From contig JAVHJL010000006.1 in assembly GCA_036971715.1 (NCBI GenBank), forward strand, positions 682,001 through 746,000: a DNA stretch of 64,000 nucleotides, in the 5' to 3' direction. A program made the translations under genes and the position numbers. The first letter of the stretch is position 1. Each line of letters starts with the position of its first letter. Shown one piece after another: positions 1-11,826 of this stretch. The DNA comes from Arthrobotrys musiformis. Its lineage: Eukaryota; Ascomycota; Orbiliomycetes; Orbiliales; Orbiliaceae. Under the pieces are notes generated by a model, which ran no database searches, was not told where the DNA came from, and saw only the letters and a program-made list of their open reading frames with translations.

Positions 1-1033
1 CCCGTGGGCCCCGAAGCAGTCTCGACACTAGGCCCCGAAGGAGATAGGCCGATAAGTACTGTAGGAGAGCTACGTATTCTCGGACGGTGATATCAAGTCC
101 CTTAGGTATATATCTGATGTGTGTGTTCAACTTAAGGTTACAAATCCGCTGAGGTCGTGCTGGAAACCAGTAGGACTCTCGCGATCTCGCAATAATAAGG
201 GTACTCTTCGATCGGAGGGAATACCACAAACTAGGTCAAGAATGGCACGTGGATTGTCCGTATACCTACTCTTAGGGTGGTATACAGTGGCAGTCAATAG
301 CGGAGGGGTTCTGCGTTATCTCGCTTTGTGGAGCAAACTTTATGATGCAGCAAAATGGTTTCATGTCACCTTGAGAAGTAGATAACTTACCCCTTCTACG
401 AGATCATGAAGCTTCATCTTGAGAGTAATTGATATCAAGTAGTCGGCCTGAATATTATTGTGTCGGGGAGTTGGATGCCGCGCGGCCGACCTCAAATCAG
501 TTGTACTGACTTCCAGGGGGATCCCAGGGGATCGAGCGGGGTGAGTAGTACGAGCGTCATACAGGCTTCCCCACTGCCCAACAGCATCGTGAGAATCCGG
601 GGTCTTGGTATGTTACTGGCCATATCGTGATATCTATAGTAGCTTTTTGGCGCTCGTTGGAATGTTGGTTGTTGCACACTGTTTGTCCGCCGTGTTGCCC
701 AATCAGGAAGGTTTGCCACGCACCAATGTCTTGGCAGTGGCACTAAGGCAAAAAAAATAAAAAATAAAAAATAAAAAAAAGATTACAAAATTAAGCCAGC
801 GTTTCTGCGCCTCTCCATTTTGAATGGCGGCCCTCGCAACAGCCCACGAACCCAATCACAGCGCCTTCTCGCTCCTCCGAATCTGAAATTCTCAACACAT
901 CAACACCTCGCCATCCAACTTCACCTCCATTCAACACACGTACGTCCCGCCATCACAACTCTTCAACACATCCACGCAACCCATATCCGTCCCTACGATA
1001 TCAAGATTGCTTCAAACAGTCGCTTGTTTAGCC
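1..1033. other. Intergenic and 5' leader, no gene seen
   Basis: No reading frame here looks like a conserved protein. An A-rich run interrupted by single T's lies at about 748-780. From about 840 to 1033 the + strand is C/T-rich with many CAACAC and CATCC words, as in fungal 5' leaders, and runs straight into the start codon at 1034. Confidence 0.6.
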
Positions 1034-1978
1034 ATGGCAAGAACCAAAATCATTAAACCGGCCTCGAAGCCCGAGTCCAGCGCCAACCCGCAATCTCCGG
1101 TTGAGGAGGTCGAGTCCGAAGGCTCGGAGTTCGAGCAAGACAATGCCGACGGTGAACCAGGCTCTGCAACGCGTACTAACAAGCGTAAGAGCGTCTCTGG
1201 CTCGAAGACACCTCAGTCTAAGAAAAAGCCAAAGAGGGCTAAGGTCAATACCCCCTCTGCCGGAGGCCTCGAGTCGCCTACTACCCCTGGTGGCCCAAAG
1301 ACCAAATACACGTCGCGAGATAACACGGTCCAAGAGATTCGTGAGATCGCTGGAAGTTTGATTAGTAGTAAGTTCATTAGCATCCCATCTTCTTCACCCT
1401 ATTGCAATATTTGGATCGCTTCGGCTTCCAGTTGTCCTGTTGATTTGATATGCTGGCTGTGCACTCGGCCGGTGGTTTCAAGTAACAGGAACCTCCTGGT
1501 TTAAGCTAGCTGGTTTTTCGCTTATCTATATCTCCATCTCTTATTATGTCTATACATGCATACCTGCCTATCCATCATATATTGACTAAACTTCTTTGCT
1601 ATAGATCTCTTAGGCCGAGAGTTCCCAGCCGAGGCCGTCCAGTTCCGCGAATCCAAGGCGTCCGCTAAGGGCTACTCCTGGTATGTCGATGAAGGAGAGC
1701 AGTTCCCAACCTGTTTCGAGCGTGAAGGACCTATGAGATGGCTTGCTCCCGAGCGCAATGGAGTTTTGAAGATGCTCAAGGAAGGAAAACTGGGCGTAGA
1801 GGCCGTTATGATGGCCGATGAAGAAAACGCCCCTGAAGTTCCTGCCGAGGGTGTCGTCGCTCCAGCCCCGGCTGAAGAGGAACTCCTCAATGTCCCAATG
1901 GACACCACACAACCAGGAGAGCCTGTTGCTCCCCCAGTCCCAGACGTCGACGAAGAAGACAAGGATGCTGAGAAATAG
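1034..1978 (+). CDS. Small charged, probably nuclear protein, two exons
   Basis: I do not recognise the family. The start ATG sits in a good context (gccATGG) after a C/T-rich leader. Exon 1 is 1034-1367 and exon 2 is 1605-1978. The intron has a GTAAGT donor, a TTGACTAAAC branch region and a TATAG acceptor, and the phase is kept, giving 235 residues. Residues 1-110 are rich in S/P/E/K with a lysine/arginine patch (KKKPKRAK) that looks like a nuclear localisation signal. The second exon begins with a compact folded-looking part (GREFPAEAVQF, SWYVDEGEQFPTCF, MRWLAPERNGVLKML) and ends in an acidic, proline-rich tail. The folded part could be a small chromatin- or nucleic-acid-binding domain, but that is inference. 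The 3' side is T/C-rich to about 2500 and may be untranslated region. Confidence 0.75.
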
Positions 1979-3408
1979 GATGGCTACTTCTTCTGAATCT
2001 CTCGTTTTTCCTGGGCCTTTTTAATTCTCCATTCCTTTTTCGAACTTCGGTTGTTATACCGTCGGGTCTCACTGGGGTTTCCAAACGTCTCTTAAGACAT
2101 TCTTCTACCATAACACGCATTTCTCTTCTTCTCTTTTTTCCTTTACCGATGCTCACAATGTCGAGTCATCTATGCTCAACCTTCTCTCTTACGCAATCCA
2201 CGGGTTCCCTTGAATGGTCATGCTTATGTGCGACAGCCTCACAATAGCACTACCACATGTACTTTTATCCTACCACCTCCCTCCAACCGCGACTACAAAC
2301 CTGTCTTCTTTCTTCCTTTAAAAATGCTCCCTCCCCGGTTAGTGCATGTTACCACTTCCTCGTCTCTCTCCTTTCCTGGTGTTCGTCATTCGATTATTTC
2401 TCATCGCTGGAGTTTCTTTTTTATTTATATTTCCTTGCTTGGGTATGGAAGTCCTGTTTTCTTTGCCCTGGATGCGACACTGTTATTCCACTGCAATAGT
2501 CTGTTACCAAACAAATCACTGGTATCATAATAACTCAATGACTGGTCTTAAATGACTGCAAAACTCTCTTTCTCTTGTTCAATGATTTAATCTTAAGAAC
2601 GCCCTCTGATTCGAGTGCATTTTGGGGGGGAAATCTTGATAACTTTCGGCCCACCTAAACGGGATTAGGCAAGGGCGAGGCTGATGCGAGAAAAATTTTC
2701 AACGCAGCGTGTTGTTTATGTTTGTCACGTGTGATCAAATGCCGTTAAGCGAGGTGTAGATCAGCTTGGCGGTTTGCCCCTTTGGTGCTGCACTCCTGAT
2801 TTGAGGCTGCAGACGGCATGTGCGTACCAGGTCTATCTCGTCAACCAGACTGGTGCCGGCAGGTATACAGACTGTATATTTGAATGTGGCGGTAGTTGAA
2901 TGAGCATATCGAAGCGGTAGAATCGGCTGTCTTTTGGACTACGATAAATATATCCTAAGAATCAGAGTGGAGGGACCCCGATCCGGGCTTTATAATGGAC
3001 CCTGCAGGTAGAATATGTGTCTAATATCAAAGAGGCCGCATGGGGTAAACACCACCGCTTTGGGTGTCTATGGAACGAGAGGATCGTACAAAAAGACACA
3101 CTCTATTTCAACGGCAAGTCCAACACCGTGCGTTGGGACTGGTGAAGATTTGCAGCGTTCAACGCGGGGTGTTGAGTGCTCCCCGATTGCGAGCGGCCCC
3201 TGATTTGATATGGGTCTCGTGAGTTGATATAAAAATGGGTTAAAATGGTATTTTGGTATCATGGATTAAGTAAACCTCTAAAAACGCTGGATACTTTGAC
3301 AAAAAAATTGAAATAAAACTCCTGGGAAATGAAAGCTGGTGTGCTTGGTTATTGACAACCAAAAGCTGGTGGGAATACCCTGTATTCTGCCAGTTCTTGA
3401 GGAGCCTG
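1979..3408. other. Intergenic, no gene seen
   Basis: A pyrimidine-rich stretch (1990-2470) follows the stop of the upstream gene and is probably its 3' untranslated region. The remaining sequence has only short frames without recognisable content. Confidence 0.55.
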
Positions 3409-4499
3409 TTAATACCTCCTCGACTCGGTCCCCGCCAACTCGCTTAGCCCTTCTATGTTGTTCCCCTGGGCTGGTAATTCTCCTATAGGTGTACCCTGCA
3501 GCTGTCCACCGTCTACAGCCTGCTGTGGTTGCTGTGGTTGCACCTGGGGTTGCTGCACTGGCGGCGGGAAGGAGTCTACTCTTCTTTCCGGTGGCACATA
3601 TTTCGGCGGAATAACCGCTCCTAATCGGGGGCTATCGGCATTACCATCGCCGCCGGGCGCCCAAGCACCTCTAGGACTCATGAAACTTTCTCGTTCGCCG
3701 GCATCGTGCTGTCCGGCGTAGTGTCCATAGTGGTCGTGCTCATCGTACGTTCTACCGCCCCCGCCGTTCCCTCTACTTTCGTACTTCATTACACCCCCAC
3801 CACCTGCGGAATTCTTAGACTTTCTCCGTTCTCGGAAGTACATTATTGCAAATGCGACCGCGATTACCGACGCGACACCTATTCCGGCCGCCATGCCAGC
3901 TATTACGCCCGTCTGGGTTCTTTCAATAATCTGTGGCTCTGTTGTCGGCGAACTGGTGGAGGTTCCCGTGGCTGTTGTGGCCGGACCGGCGGTACGGGTT
4001 CTGGATACGGGTTCGCCGTTTATGAAGGCTATCTGTCCGACTTCGAAGGTGAAGTAGTTATCGCGGTTTTGGCAGCAGGAGGGGTTGCTCCCCGTTCCAC
4101 AGCAGAAGGAGCCGGTTGTATCTGCGCAGGCTAGGATATTTTGACCGGAACTTCTAAAGTCTTTATTCTCATGTTAGGTATATCCAGCTTTCGAGCGGGG
4201 TATTGGTTTGAAGGCTCACCTCTACAGGGACCGGGACAACTATCACTCTGCCACGATTGATCGGTACAAGCGCCTCGTTCGTAGAACCCGCGTTCGAGGT
4301 AACATAATCCCGTTGAGAAACATGTTGTCTGGTTATTATTCCTGCAGCAGGCGGAGTGGCCCGTTGCGGCGTTATTGCAGGCTACGTAGCCTGGTGCTCT
4401 TGTGCCGCCGGGGAAAAAACACGGTCGCGGGTCGGGGTCTTGTGTGGAAACTAGGAGGGCGGAGAGGAGCAGGAGGAGGAGTGTGGTTGTGTGTTGCAT
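3409..4499 (-). CDS. Cys-rich single-pass plasma-membrane protein
   Basis: Two exons on the minus strand, 4499-4220 and 4130-3409. The 89-bp intron has GTGAGC at its 5' end, CTAACATG as branch site and CCTAG at its 3' end; splicing is in frame and gives 333 residues. The start ATG at 4499 opens a clear signal peptide (MQHTTTLLLLLLSALLVSTQ). The ectodomain (about 20-165) starts PCFFPGGTRAPGY and has paired cysteines (SACC, FCCG, SCC). This is the pattern of a family seen widely in Pezizomycotina whose members join such an ectodomain to one membrane span. A Ser/Thr/Pro-rich stalk follows, then a hydrophobic span (GMAAGIGVASVIAVAFAIMY), a basic stop-transfer RERRK and a Gly/Pro/Gln-rich cytosolic tail. 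By layout it could be a cell-surface sensor or wall-linked protein; no enzymatic motif is visible. Confidence 0.8.
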
Positions 4500-6787
4500 C
4501 TTGTTGGATTTTGGGGGTTTCCGCCAGCCGGGCCGGAAAGGTTCGGCCGAGGATGTTTCGGTTCTTGATGTCACCTCGTGCGACGGGATTTGTATTCGCG
4601 AAATCTTGGAGGAAAAGATGGTTGAAAGGGAAACTGCTTTTTCGAAATCTTTCACTGTCGAATATTTACAAAATAATCTGCGAAAGGAAGGATCTAAAGG
4701 AAACTCCAGAAGAAAAAAAAGATCTAATGACAAAGAAGGTCAAGAACACTAAGATAAGAAGAAGAAGGGCTTTTCGAAATATAAGGATGCAACTGCCGGG
4801 CCCCTCTACATATTTAAAACACCCCGAGCTCGAGAAATGAACGAAGCTATGATCGACGCAACAGCCCTTCTGACAATCCCAGGGCTTAGTTAAGGCAGAA
4901 ATAGCAATTTTTTCACTTTCCTATTCCAAGGGTGCGCGACCACGGGTTTTCCGTTTCGTCGGATTGGGTGGTTTCCTGTAGAAGAATGGAAACTATGTGG
5001 GGATGAAGTGGGCCCCGATGGAGCTTTCGGGGTTCATGGTTCCTGGCCTAGTTTTTTTTACTGCTATTTTTGAGGTTTTCCCATCGATGGACTTAGAGCT
5101 TGAACCTTGTGGGCAAGCTAGCATGGGCAAATGCTGGTACGCGGTATTACAATTGCTAGCCCGGTCATCGATGACAAAGAATGCCGGTTTCTTTCCATGG
5201 TAGAGGCGATATTGTATTCTACTTTCAGGTAGATGCATCAATCCTTTACGAATAGACCAATTGAGCCTTGGCCCCAGACGGGAGGCAAGAATAAAACGTT
5301 CGGTATCCAAAGGCGAGCTACGGATGTGGCGGTACTGATATGCTTACCTTACCACCGCCCAGGATCTGAGCTGGAGAAACGATATATTTCGAAGCTCGGG
5401 AAGAATGTTTCGAAGGCGCTCTTGCGGAAGATATCAGAAGGGCCAATTATAGTAACACTGTGGGTGTTCGGCAGTTGTGGAGCATGGGTCGGTCGACGGT
5501 TTGGCAAAGCCACGTTGGATTTGGAATTCACGTGGAGGCAACGAAAAAACCAACACAAGCATTCAGAACGGTTGGTATAATGGTAAAATCGGATTGCTAT
5601 TGGCATGTTTGTGCTACTAGCGGAATCTTTTGGCGACTGCGGGAGTGGTTGTAATGGGCTAGGTTTATTTTCAAATCTTGAGACAATGGATGGAGCCTCA
5701 GAATGCTCATTGCTAAGTGACGAGTTTAGTTGTCTGGGCAGGCTTAGTACCCTAGAGTTTGAACCGAAGTCTAGAGATTTCGGGCTCTTGCGAGCGACAT
5801 TCTAAGATAGATAAGTCTCCGCGATCGGAGAGATGATTTCTTTATATACACAAAGGTATAGTCTTTATATGCCCTTGAAGGAGCCTCGTATGTCCTCTAT
5901 GACTTCGGATTTGCGCCAAGTGTACCCGAGCCATGGACCAAGGTAAGTTTGACATACCCCATGTTTATGGCGCCTGGACAGAAATTATGGAAATGAAGCT
6001 AAGGCGGAAGTTATTTTGTCGACGCCGGCTGCATATTAAGAGGCATGTTTACCCGGCACTTATGCATTATGTATACATGTACTGGCGTTAACTTCGAATT
6101 TCCTGATGCTATCTAGCCTCGAGACCAGGATGCTATCGTCCGCAGTGCATATTGGATTGCGTTGTACCGTGTGGTTTTTTTCTCATGTCAACGACAGTCA
6201 ACGCAAAACTTCTCGGCTTCGAGACTGAGCTCCACAGGCCCACTAGAACAGAAGCTAGAAGAAGGACTAATTATAATGGTATTGCTTGCTTCCCCCATAG
6301 ACCGATATTTTAAATTTTATGTGTCTCCTGTACAAAATGATGCTTGGTACTTTAATTGAAATATCCACGGGGCAGAGCAAACCTTTGACAAAATTGCGAG
6401 CGAGCGCTTAAACACCCAGGCCCCGATACGTCGATACGTCCATCGGCCATAATGTATTGATATATCCGATATTGGTGGTTGTGGATGGAATTCTGTTACC
6501 GATATCCATGTATCGCTTGTTTCACTCCCGAAGTACTATTCGCGCGACACAAAGTATCCTGTCAAGGATAGAGGGAGAAGGCTGAGAGAACGACATGCAT
6601 GCTTCGCAATCAAACCGTGCAGCTGTTTATATGCGTTTACCAAGAGAAATATTTCTTGGGGTTGGTCGAGTGGCTTGATCAAAAAGGATCTGCTTGCCCC
6701 TCTTTTTCCCCGTCCATCGACCGTATACTAAATAAAGAACGAATCTAAAGATCATCAATCACGATATCAAAGGCTACTACGATATTG
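4500..6787. other. Intergenic, only doubtful frames
   Basis: Two adjoining minus-strand frames at 5606-5349 and 5310-4993 have somewhat protein-like composition and meet near a GTAAGG/GTAAGC at about 5344. The implied intron would be only about 35 bp, so I do not call a gene. From 5900 to 6780 nothing stands out until the A-rich leader just before the NLR start. Confidence 0.45.
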
Positions 6788-9700
6788 ATGCCGCAATTAG
6801 GAATAAAGGGCACGCCCGAGGCCCCAGCAGCGGGCCAGGATCCCCCTCCGTACAAACAGCAGCAGCAGAGATCCCACCACGACTATACAATAGGATGGAT
6901 TTGCGCACTCTCCAAAGAACTTACGGCTGCAAAAGTGATGTTGGATGATATCCATCCATCTCTTCCTAAACCCTCCGGTGATACTAATACCTATACCCTT
7001 GGCTCCATCGGAAAACACAATGTCGTAATAGCCTGCCTACCGGAGGGCATGATAGGGACTAACCAAGCGGCGGTGATAGCGACACGCTTGGTTGGAACAT
7101 TCCCGGCTGTAAAAGTTGGGTTCATGGTGGGGATTGGAGGGGGTATACCACCTGTTGTTAGTCTTGGGGATGTTGTGGTTAGTAAACCGACGGGCGGATA
7201 CCCCGGCGTCGTACAGTGGGATATGGGTAAAATGGAAAGTGGCGGGCAGTTCAAGAGAACAGGCGCACTGAATAAACCTCCCAAAGCCCTCTTGACCGCA
7301 TTGACCGACCTCAAATCCGACCAAGAAATTTACGGGACAAAATTCGAACAGCGTCTGAATTATATCCGATCGACCTTTGCCAACCTGGACAAGAAATACC
7401 GGCGGCCGTCTGGAAAACATACATCCTACCCCGGAGATTCAAAGGAAGAGCCGAAAACTGGGAAGAATCCAGCGTTGGGATTTTGGCAGTTCATTCTTTT
7501 TATATTGCGGTATATCTTTGGCGGCTGGGCACTCGGACCTGTCGAATACACACCGACTCATAAGGTTACGGCTACCCAAGAGTTCCAACAAAGTCCTCAG
7601 GCTGAAGTTGCCGATGAGGTTAAAGTACACTACGGATTAATCGCCTCAGGTAATCAGGTTATCAAGGATGCCGCTTTTCGCGAACGTATCAATGAGAACC
7701 TTGGGGGCCAGGTCTTATGTGTGGAAATGGAAGCTGCGGGACTTATGGACGATTTCCCTTGTATCGTAATCCGCGGCATTTGTGATTACGCGGATGAGAG
7801 GAAGAACGATGACTGGCATGATTACGCTGCAGCAGTGGCGGCGGCTTATGCAAGAGATTTCATCGAGCATCTCCAGGCCGATGAGGTTGATAAGGAGCCT
7901 TCAGCTCGGGATATCATACTAAATAAGCGTTAGTCACCCTATATGTATAAGAATGTCTTTGCAGGGATTATACCGTTTTAGAAGAATAGTCGGGAGAACT
8001 AGCTCTCGAGGCTATATAAGAAAAAATTGAGCTCAAGTGCTAATTCGCTTTAGATTGGTTTAATAGTTGATGAAAATATTGCGAAACTTACATCGAGACT
8101 CGAGAGTGCAGACGACCTTGGAATACTCGAATGGTTGACCCCAGAACCTTTCCAACACAGCGGAAGACACAATGACGTTATCGAAAGAAGGCAACCCGGA
8201 AGTGGTCAATGGTTTCTGAAGTCTGAAGAATTTCACACTTGGTTGCAAAACAAAGGACGAATTTTATTTTGCCCCGGGATTCCGGGCGCAGGGAAAACAT
8301 TTCTTACATCTACCGTTGTCGACAAACTATTTCAACTTTTTGACAAAACCCCGGATATCGGTATTGCGTTCGTCTATTTTATTTATGCACGACAAGCCGG
8401 ACAGACAGCACACAGTCTGCTTTCTAATATATTAAACCAGTTAGCACGTCAACAGCCTTCGATGCCCGAAGCTTTGAAAACACTCCATGATAGCCACAAG
8501 AAGCGCGGAACCCACCCCAACCTGGCTGAAATTACCGAAGTCCTCCAGGCAATTATTAGCGCTTCCTACTCGAGGGTGTTTATCGTCGTCGACGCTCTGG
8601 ATGAATGTCAAACCGAATATCCTGACTACTGTCGAAATAAATTTCTTTCCACAATATTCCAACTGTCTACGCAATTAGGCGTGAACGTATTGGCAACCTC
8701 TAGGCATATCGAGGATATCATTGGACAGTTCAAGGTCCAAAAAAGTACACTTTTAGAAGTACGGGCTGACGAGGCGGACCTGAGGCTCTACTTGGATGGC
8801 CGAATAATGCAATCGAATCGAGGGGTATTACAGAAAAATAGTCAGCTAATTAAGGACGGAATAGTTGGAGTGGTCGAGGGGATGTAAGTTCCTTCCCAGT
8901 GCTTCTGGGCTAAAGTTCCTTGCAACCTTAAGCGTTGGAATTCCAAATTTCTAATCTCCCTGACAGGTTCCTACTGGCACGGCTCCATTTCGAGATGGTG
9001 GAAAGCATAATGACACGGAATAAACTCGAAATAGCCCTGAAAAATTTGGCAACGGGCAAACAAGGAGAGGCAGCCTATGCCTTTGCATACGGAGAAGCAA
9101 TGAAGAGAATTGACAGTCAAAATGGAAGCTTCAAAAACCTGGCCCGCCGCGCTTTACCATGGGTTGTCTGCGCCGAGAGACCCCTTACCGAATTTGAACT
9201 CCAAGTTGTGCTTGCAGTAGAGCCAGACAATAAGGACCAGCATCATGTAGACGAAGGCGATTTCCCCGAGATCGCTGATATCGTCTCAGTTTGTGCAGGG
9301 CTTATTACAATTGAGGAGAACAGCAGAATTGTTCGACTGATCCATTATACTGCACAGGAGTATTTGAGTCGGCAGTCATGGGTCGAAGATTTCCAAAAAG
9401 ATATCGCCAACACATGCGTCGTCTGCATGTCTGGTAGGGAGCCTAACCCGTCCCACACAGTCCCAGTCGGGAGGCTTAGTCGCTTGCAGCGTGATAGGGG
9501 TATGCGCGGCCGCCCGGCCGATATTGGCTACTTACATACGTATTTTAAAGACAATTGGGGTCACCATGCATCGAAACACCCTGAAAGAGCCATGCAACCG
9601 ATAATATCGGAATTTTTCAAGGATAAGGATTATAATAAAATCCTGTTCTATGCAGTCGAGGGTCGATCAACTGAAGGTATGGAAGGGTTACACATCGCGG

Positions 9701-11826
9701 CGTATTTTGGGTTATCAGAATATATAGAGCAATCGCTGTCCGAAGGTGCAGATAAAGATGCTCGGGATTATAGTAGTGGGCAGACGGCCCTTTCAATTGC
9801 TGCAGAAAAGGGGCATGTCTCTACAATGGAACTGCTTCTACGATGGGGTGCCGACAAAGAAGCTCGTGATGAAAGAGGCAATACACCACTATCCACCGCT
9901 GCATGGCATGGGGCCTCTAGGGCTGTGGAACTTCTTTTACGCGAAGGCGCTAACCACTTGACACGAAACAATTATGGGGGAACATGTTTTGGCTCGGCTG
10001 TATCGAGTGGCGATGCCGCCACTTTGGAAATGCTCCTACACCATAATGCTTGGGAGATTCCGGAATCAGATAAATTAGACGGCGAACATTTGTTATGGTT
10101 GGCAGCAACGTATGGAGATACAGCCGTCATGGAGTTACTATTCCGCTTGAGCGCTCGTCACCAAATAGACGCGCCCTATGATGCGACAGACCATTGGGAT
10201 CCTTACGGGAGACGGGATTCACGTGAGACTCCGTTGATTGCTGCCGCATTTAGGGGAAGAGAAGATATCGTGAGGATTTTAGTCCGTGAAGGCGCAGATA
10301 TAGAGGCTGGGAAAGGCTCGCAGTCAGCGATAACACCCTTAATAGCAGCTGCAGATAGGGGACACAGCGACGTTGTAGAATTTCTGATAAGTCGGGGGGC
10401 CGATATAGAAGCTAGAGATTGCAATCTCCGAACGCCACTATTACGAGTTTTAGAATGTGGGCGGGTGGGAATGGCCGATCTTTTATTGCGTCACGGCGCG
10501 AAGACAGAGGCCAAGAGTACTTCTGATCGGGGCATATTGTCTTACGCTGCAGAAGCTGGTCACGTTGAATTGGTGAGTGTTCTGCTAAGAGGAGGAGCCG
10601 ATATAAATGAGAAAGATTGTGATGGTTTACCACCTTTGCACTATGCGATAGTAAAGGACCGGGTGAAAGTTGTAGAGATCCTCCTGCAAGAGGGCGCCGA
10701 TTACAACATCTGCGACGATGATGGCGAAACACCGTTGATGTGGGTTGCGATGCGGGAGGCGCGGTCGCGCGCGGAAAAATTTGTGATGGGGATTATAAGG
10801 CCCAAGCGGATTGTACATATGCCCATGGCTGAGCTATTGCTCCAGAAATGTGCCGATATCAATCTGGAAGCTAAGGACAAAGCCGGGCGGACCGCGCTCT
10901 TTCACGCTGCAAAAATGGGAAAAGGCGGTCTTCTCGAGCTCCTACTGCAATGGGGTGCGGAACTCGAGAGTCGGGACAACGACGGCCGGACGGCGTTGTC
11001 GTTGGCGGCGGAATTTGGCCATCTATCGATTGTCAGGATCCTATTGCGCGAAGGTGCGCAACCTAATGTTGTGGACAATATGGGGCGAACAGCTTTGTTT
11101 TGGAGCTTAATTCGATGTAACGATGATCTGCAACGTTGCATTCAGCTTGTAGAGCTGCTCCTCAAGAGAAACCCAGACTTGCTACTCGAAGACAGGGACG
11201 GTCGAACGGTATTATCGTTGGCTGCCGAGAGAGCAAGACCAGTTAAAATTTTAAGTCTCTTGTTAGAGAACGGCTCTAATGTACACCAAAGGGACAATCA
11301 AGGCCGTTCGCCGCTCTCGTGGGCTGTTGCAGAAGTGGGGAGAAGGCCCAATGCGGATTTTCTTCTCGCAAATGGCGCAAAACTCGAGGATAGAAGCAAC
11401 AACGGCATGACAGCGATACTATGGGCATCAAGGGCTGGAGACGATGACATGATAGAGTCTCTATTAAGTAAAGGTGCAGATTGGCGAGATAAAGATAACG
11501 ACGGCCGCACGGCACTTTCATGGGTCGCAGCAAGCGAACTAGGTAATAGGTCATACGCTATGGGACTATTGTTGGGACACGGCGCAGATTTGAATGAGAC
11601 CGACAATGAACGACGTACACCACTGTCATGGGCCGCGGGGAGCGGGGGGCATAGAGCGGTGATGTTTTTATTAAAAAAGGGCGCCGACAGAGAGATACAA
11701 GACGTCAGGGGGAAAACGCCGTTATCATGGGCTGAAGAGAGCGGATTCACTGAGGTAGCCGAATCGTTGCGCGCATATTCATACCCGGATCCCACTGGCT
11801 ACAGTAGCGAGTTAAGCTGTGAATAA
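6788..11826 (+). CDS. NOD-like receptor: PNP_UDP-NACHT-ankyrin protein
   Basis: Exons 6788-7928, 8067-8883 and 8967-11826 give 1605 residues. Intron 1 is GTTAGT...AATAG; intron 2 is GTAAGT...TGACAG and rebuilds the familiar junction EGM-FLLARLH. Domain order: nucleoside phosphorylase fold (about 30-365) opening HHDYTIGWICAL, with the glycine motif VGIGGGIPPVVSLGDV, the MTAN/PNP-type VEMEAAG and the CDYADERKNDDW motif; NACHT NTPase with Walker A GIPGAGKT (near 452) and Walker B VFIVVDALDEC (near 555); then about 20 ankyrin repeats (about 885-1595). In fungi such proteins are regarded as self/non-self and immune-type sensors (NLRs). PNP-family effector domains in bacterial defence (Detocs) degrade ATP; the same activity here is inference. 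Repeat 11 holds a 20-residue insertion. The start at 6788 is the first ATG in frame. Confidence 0.93.

Noticed and set aside
4993..5606. Two adjoining minus-strand frames as one gene
   Set aside because: The only intron that joins them would be about 35 bp, shorter than any other here, and neither part resembles a known family.
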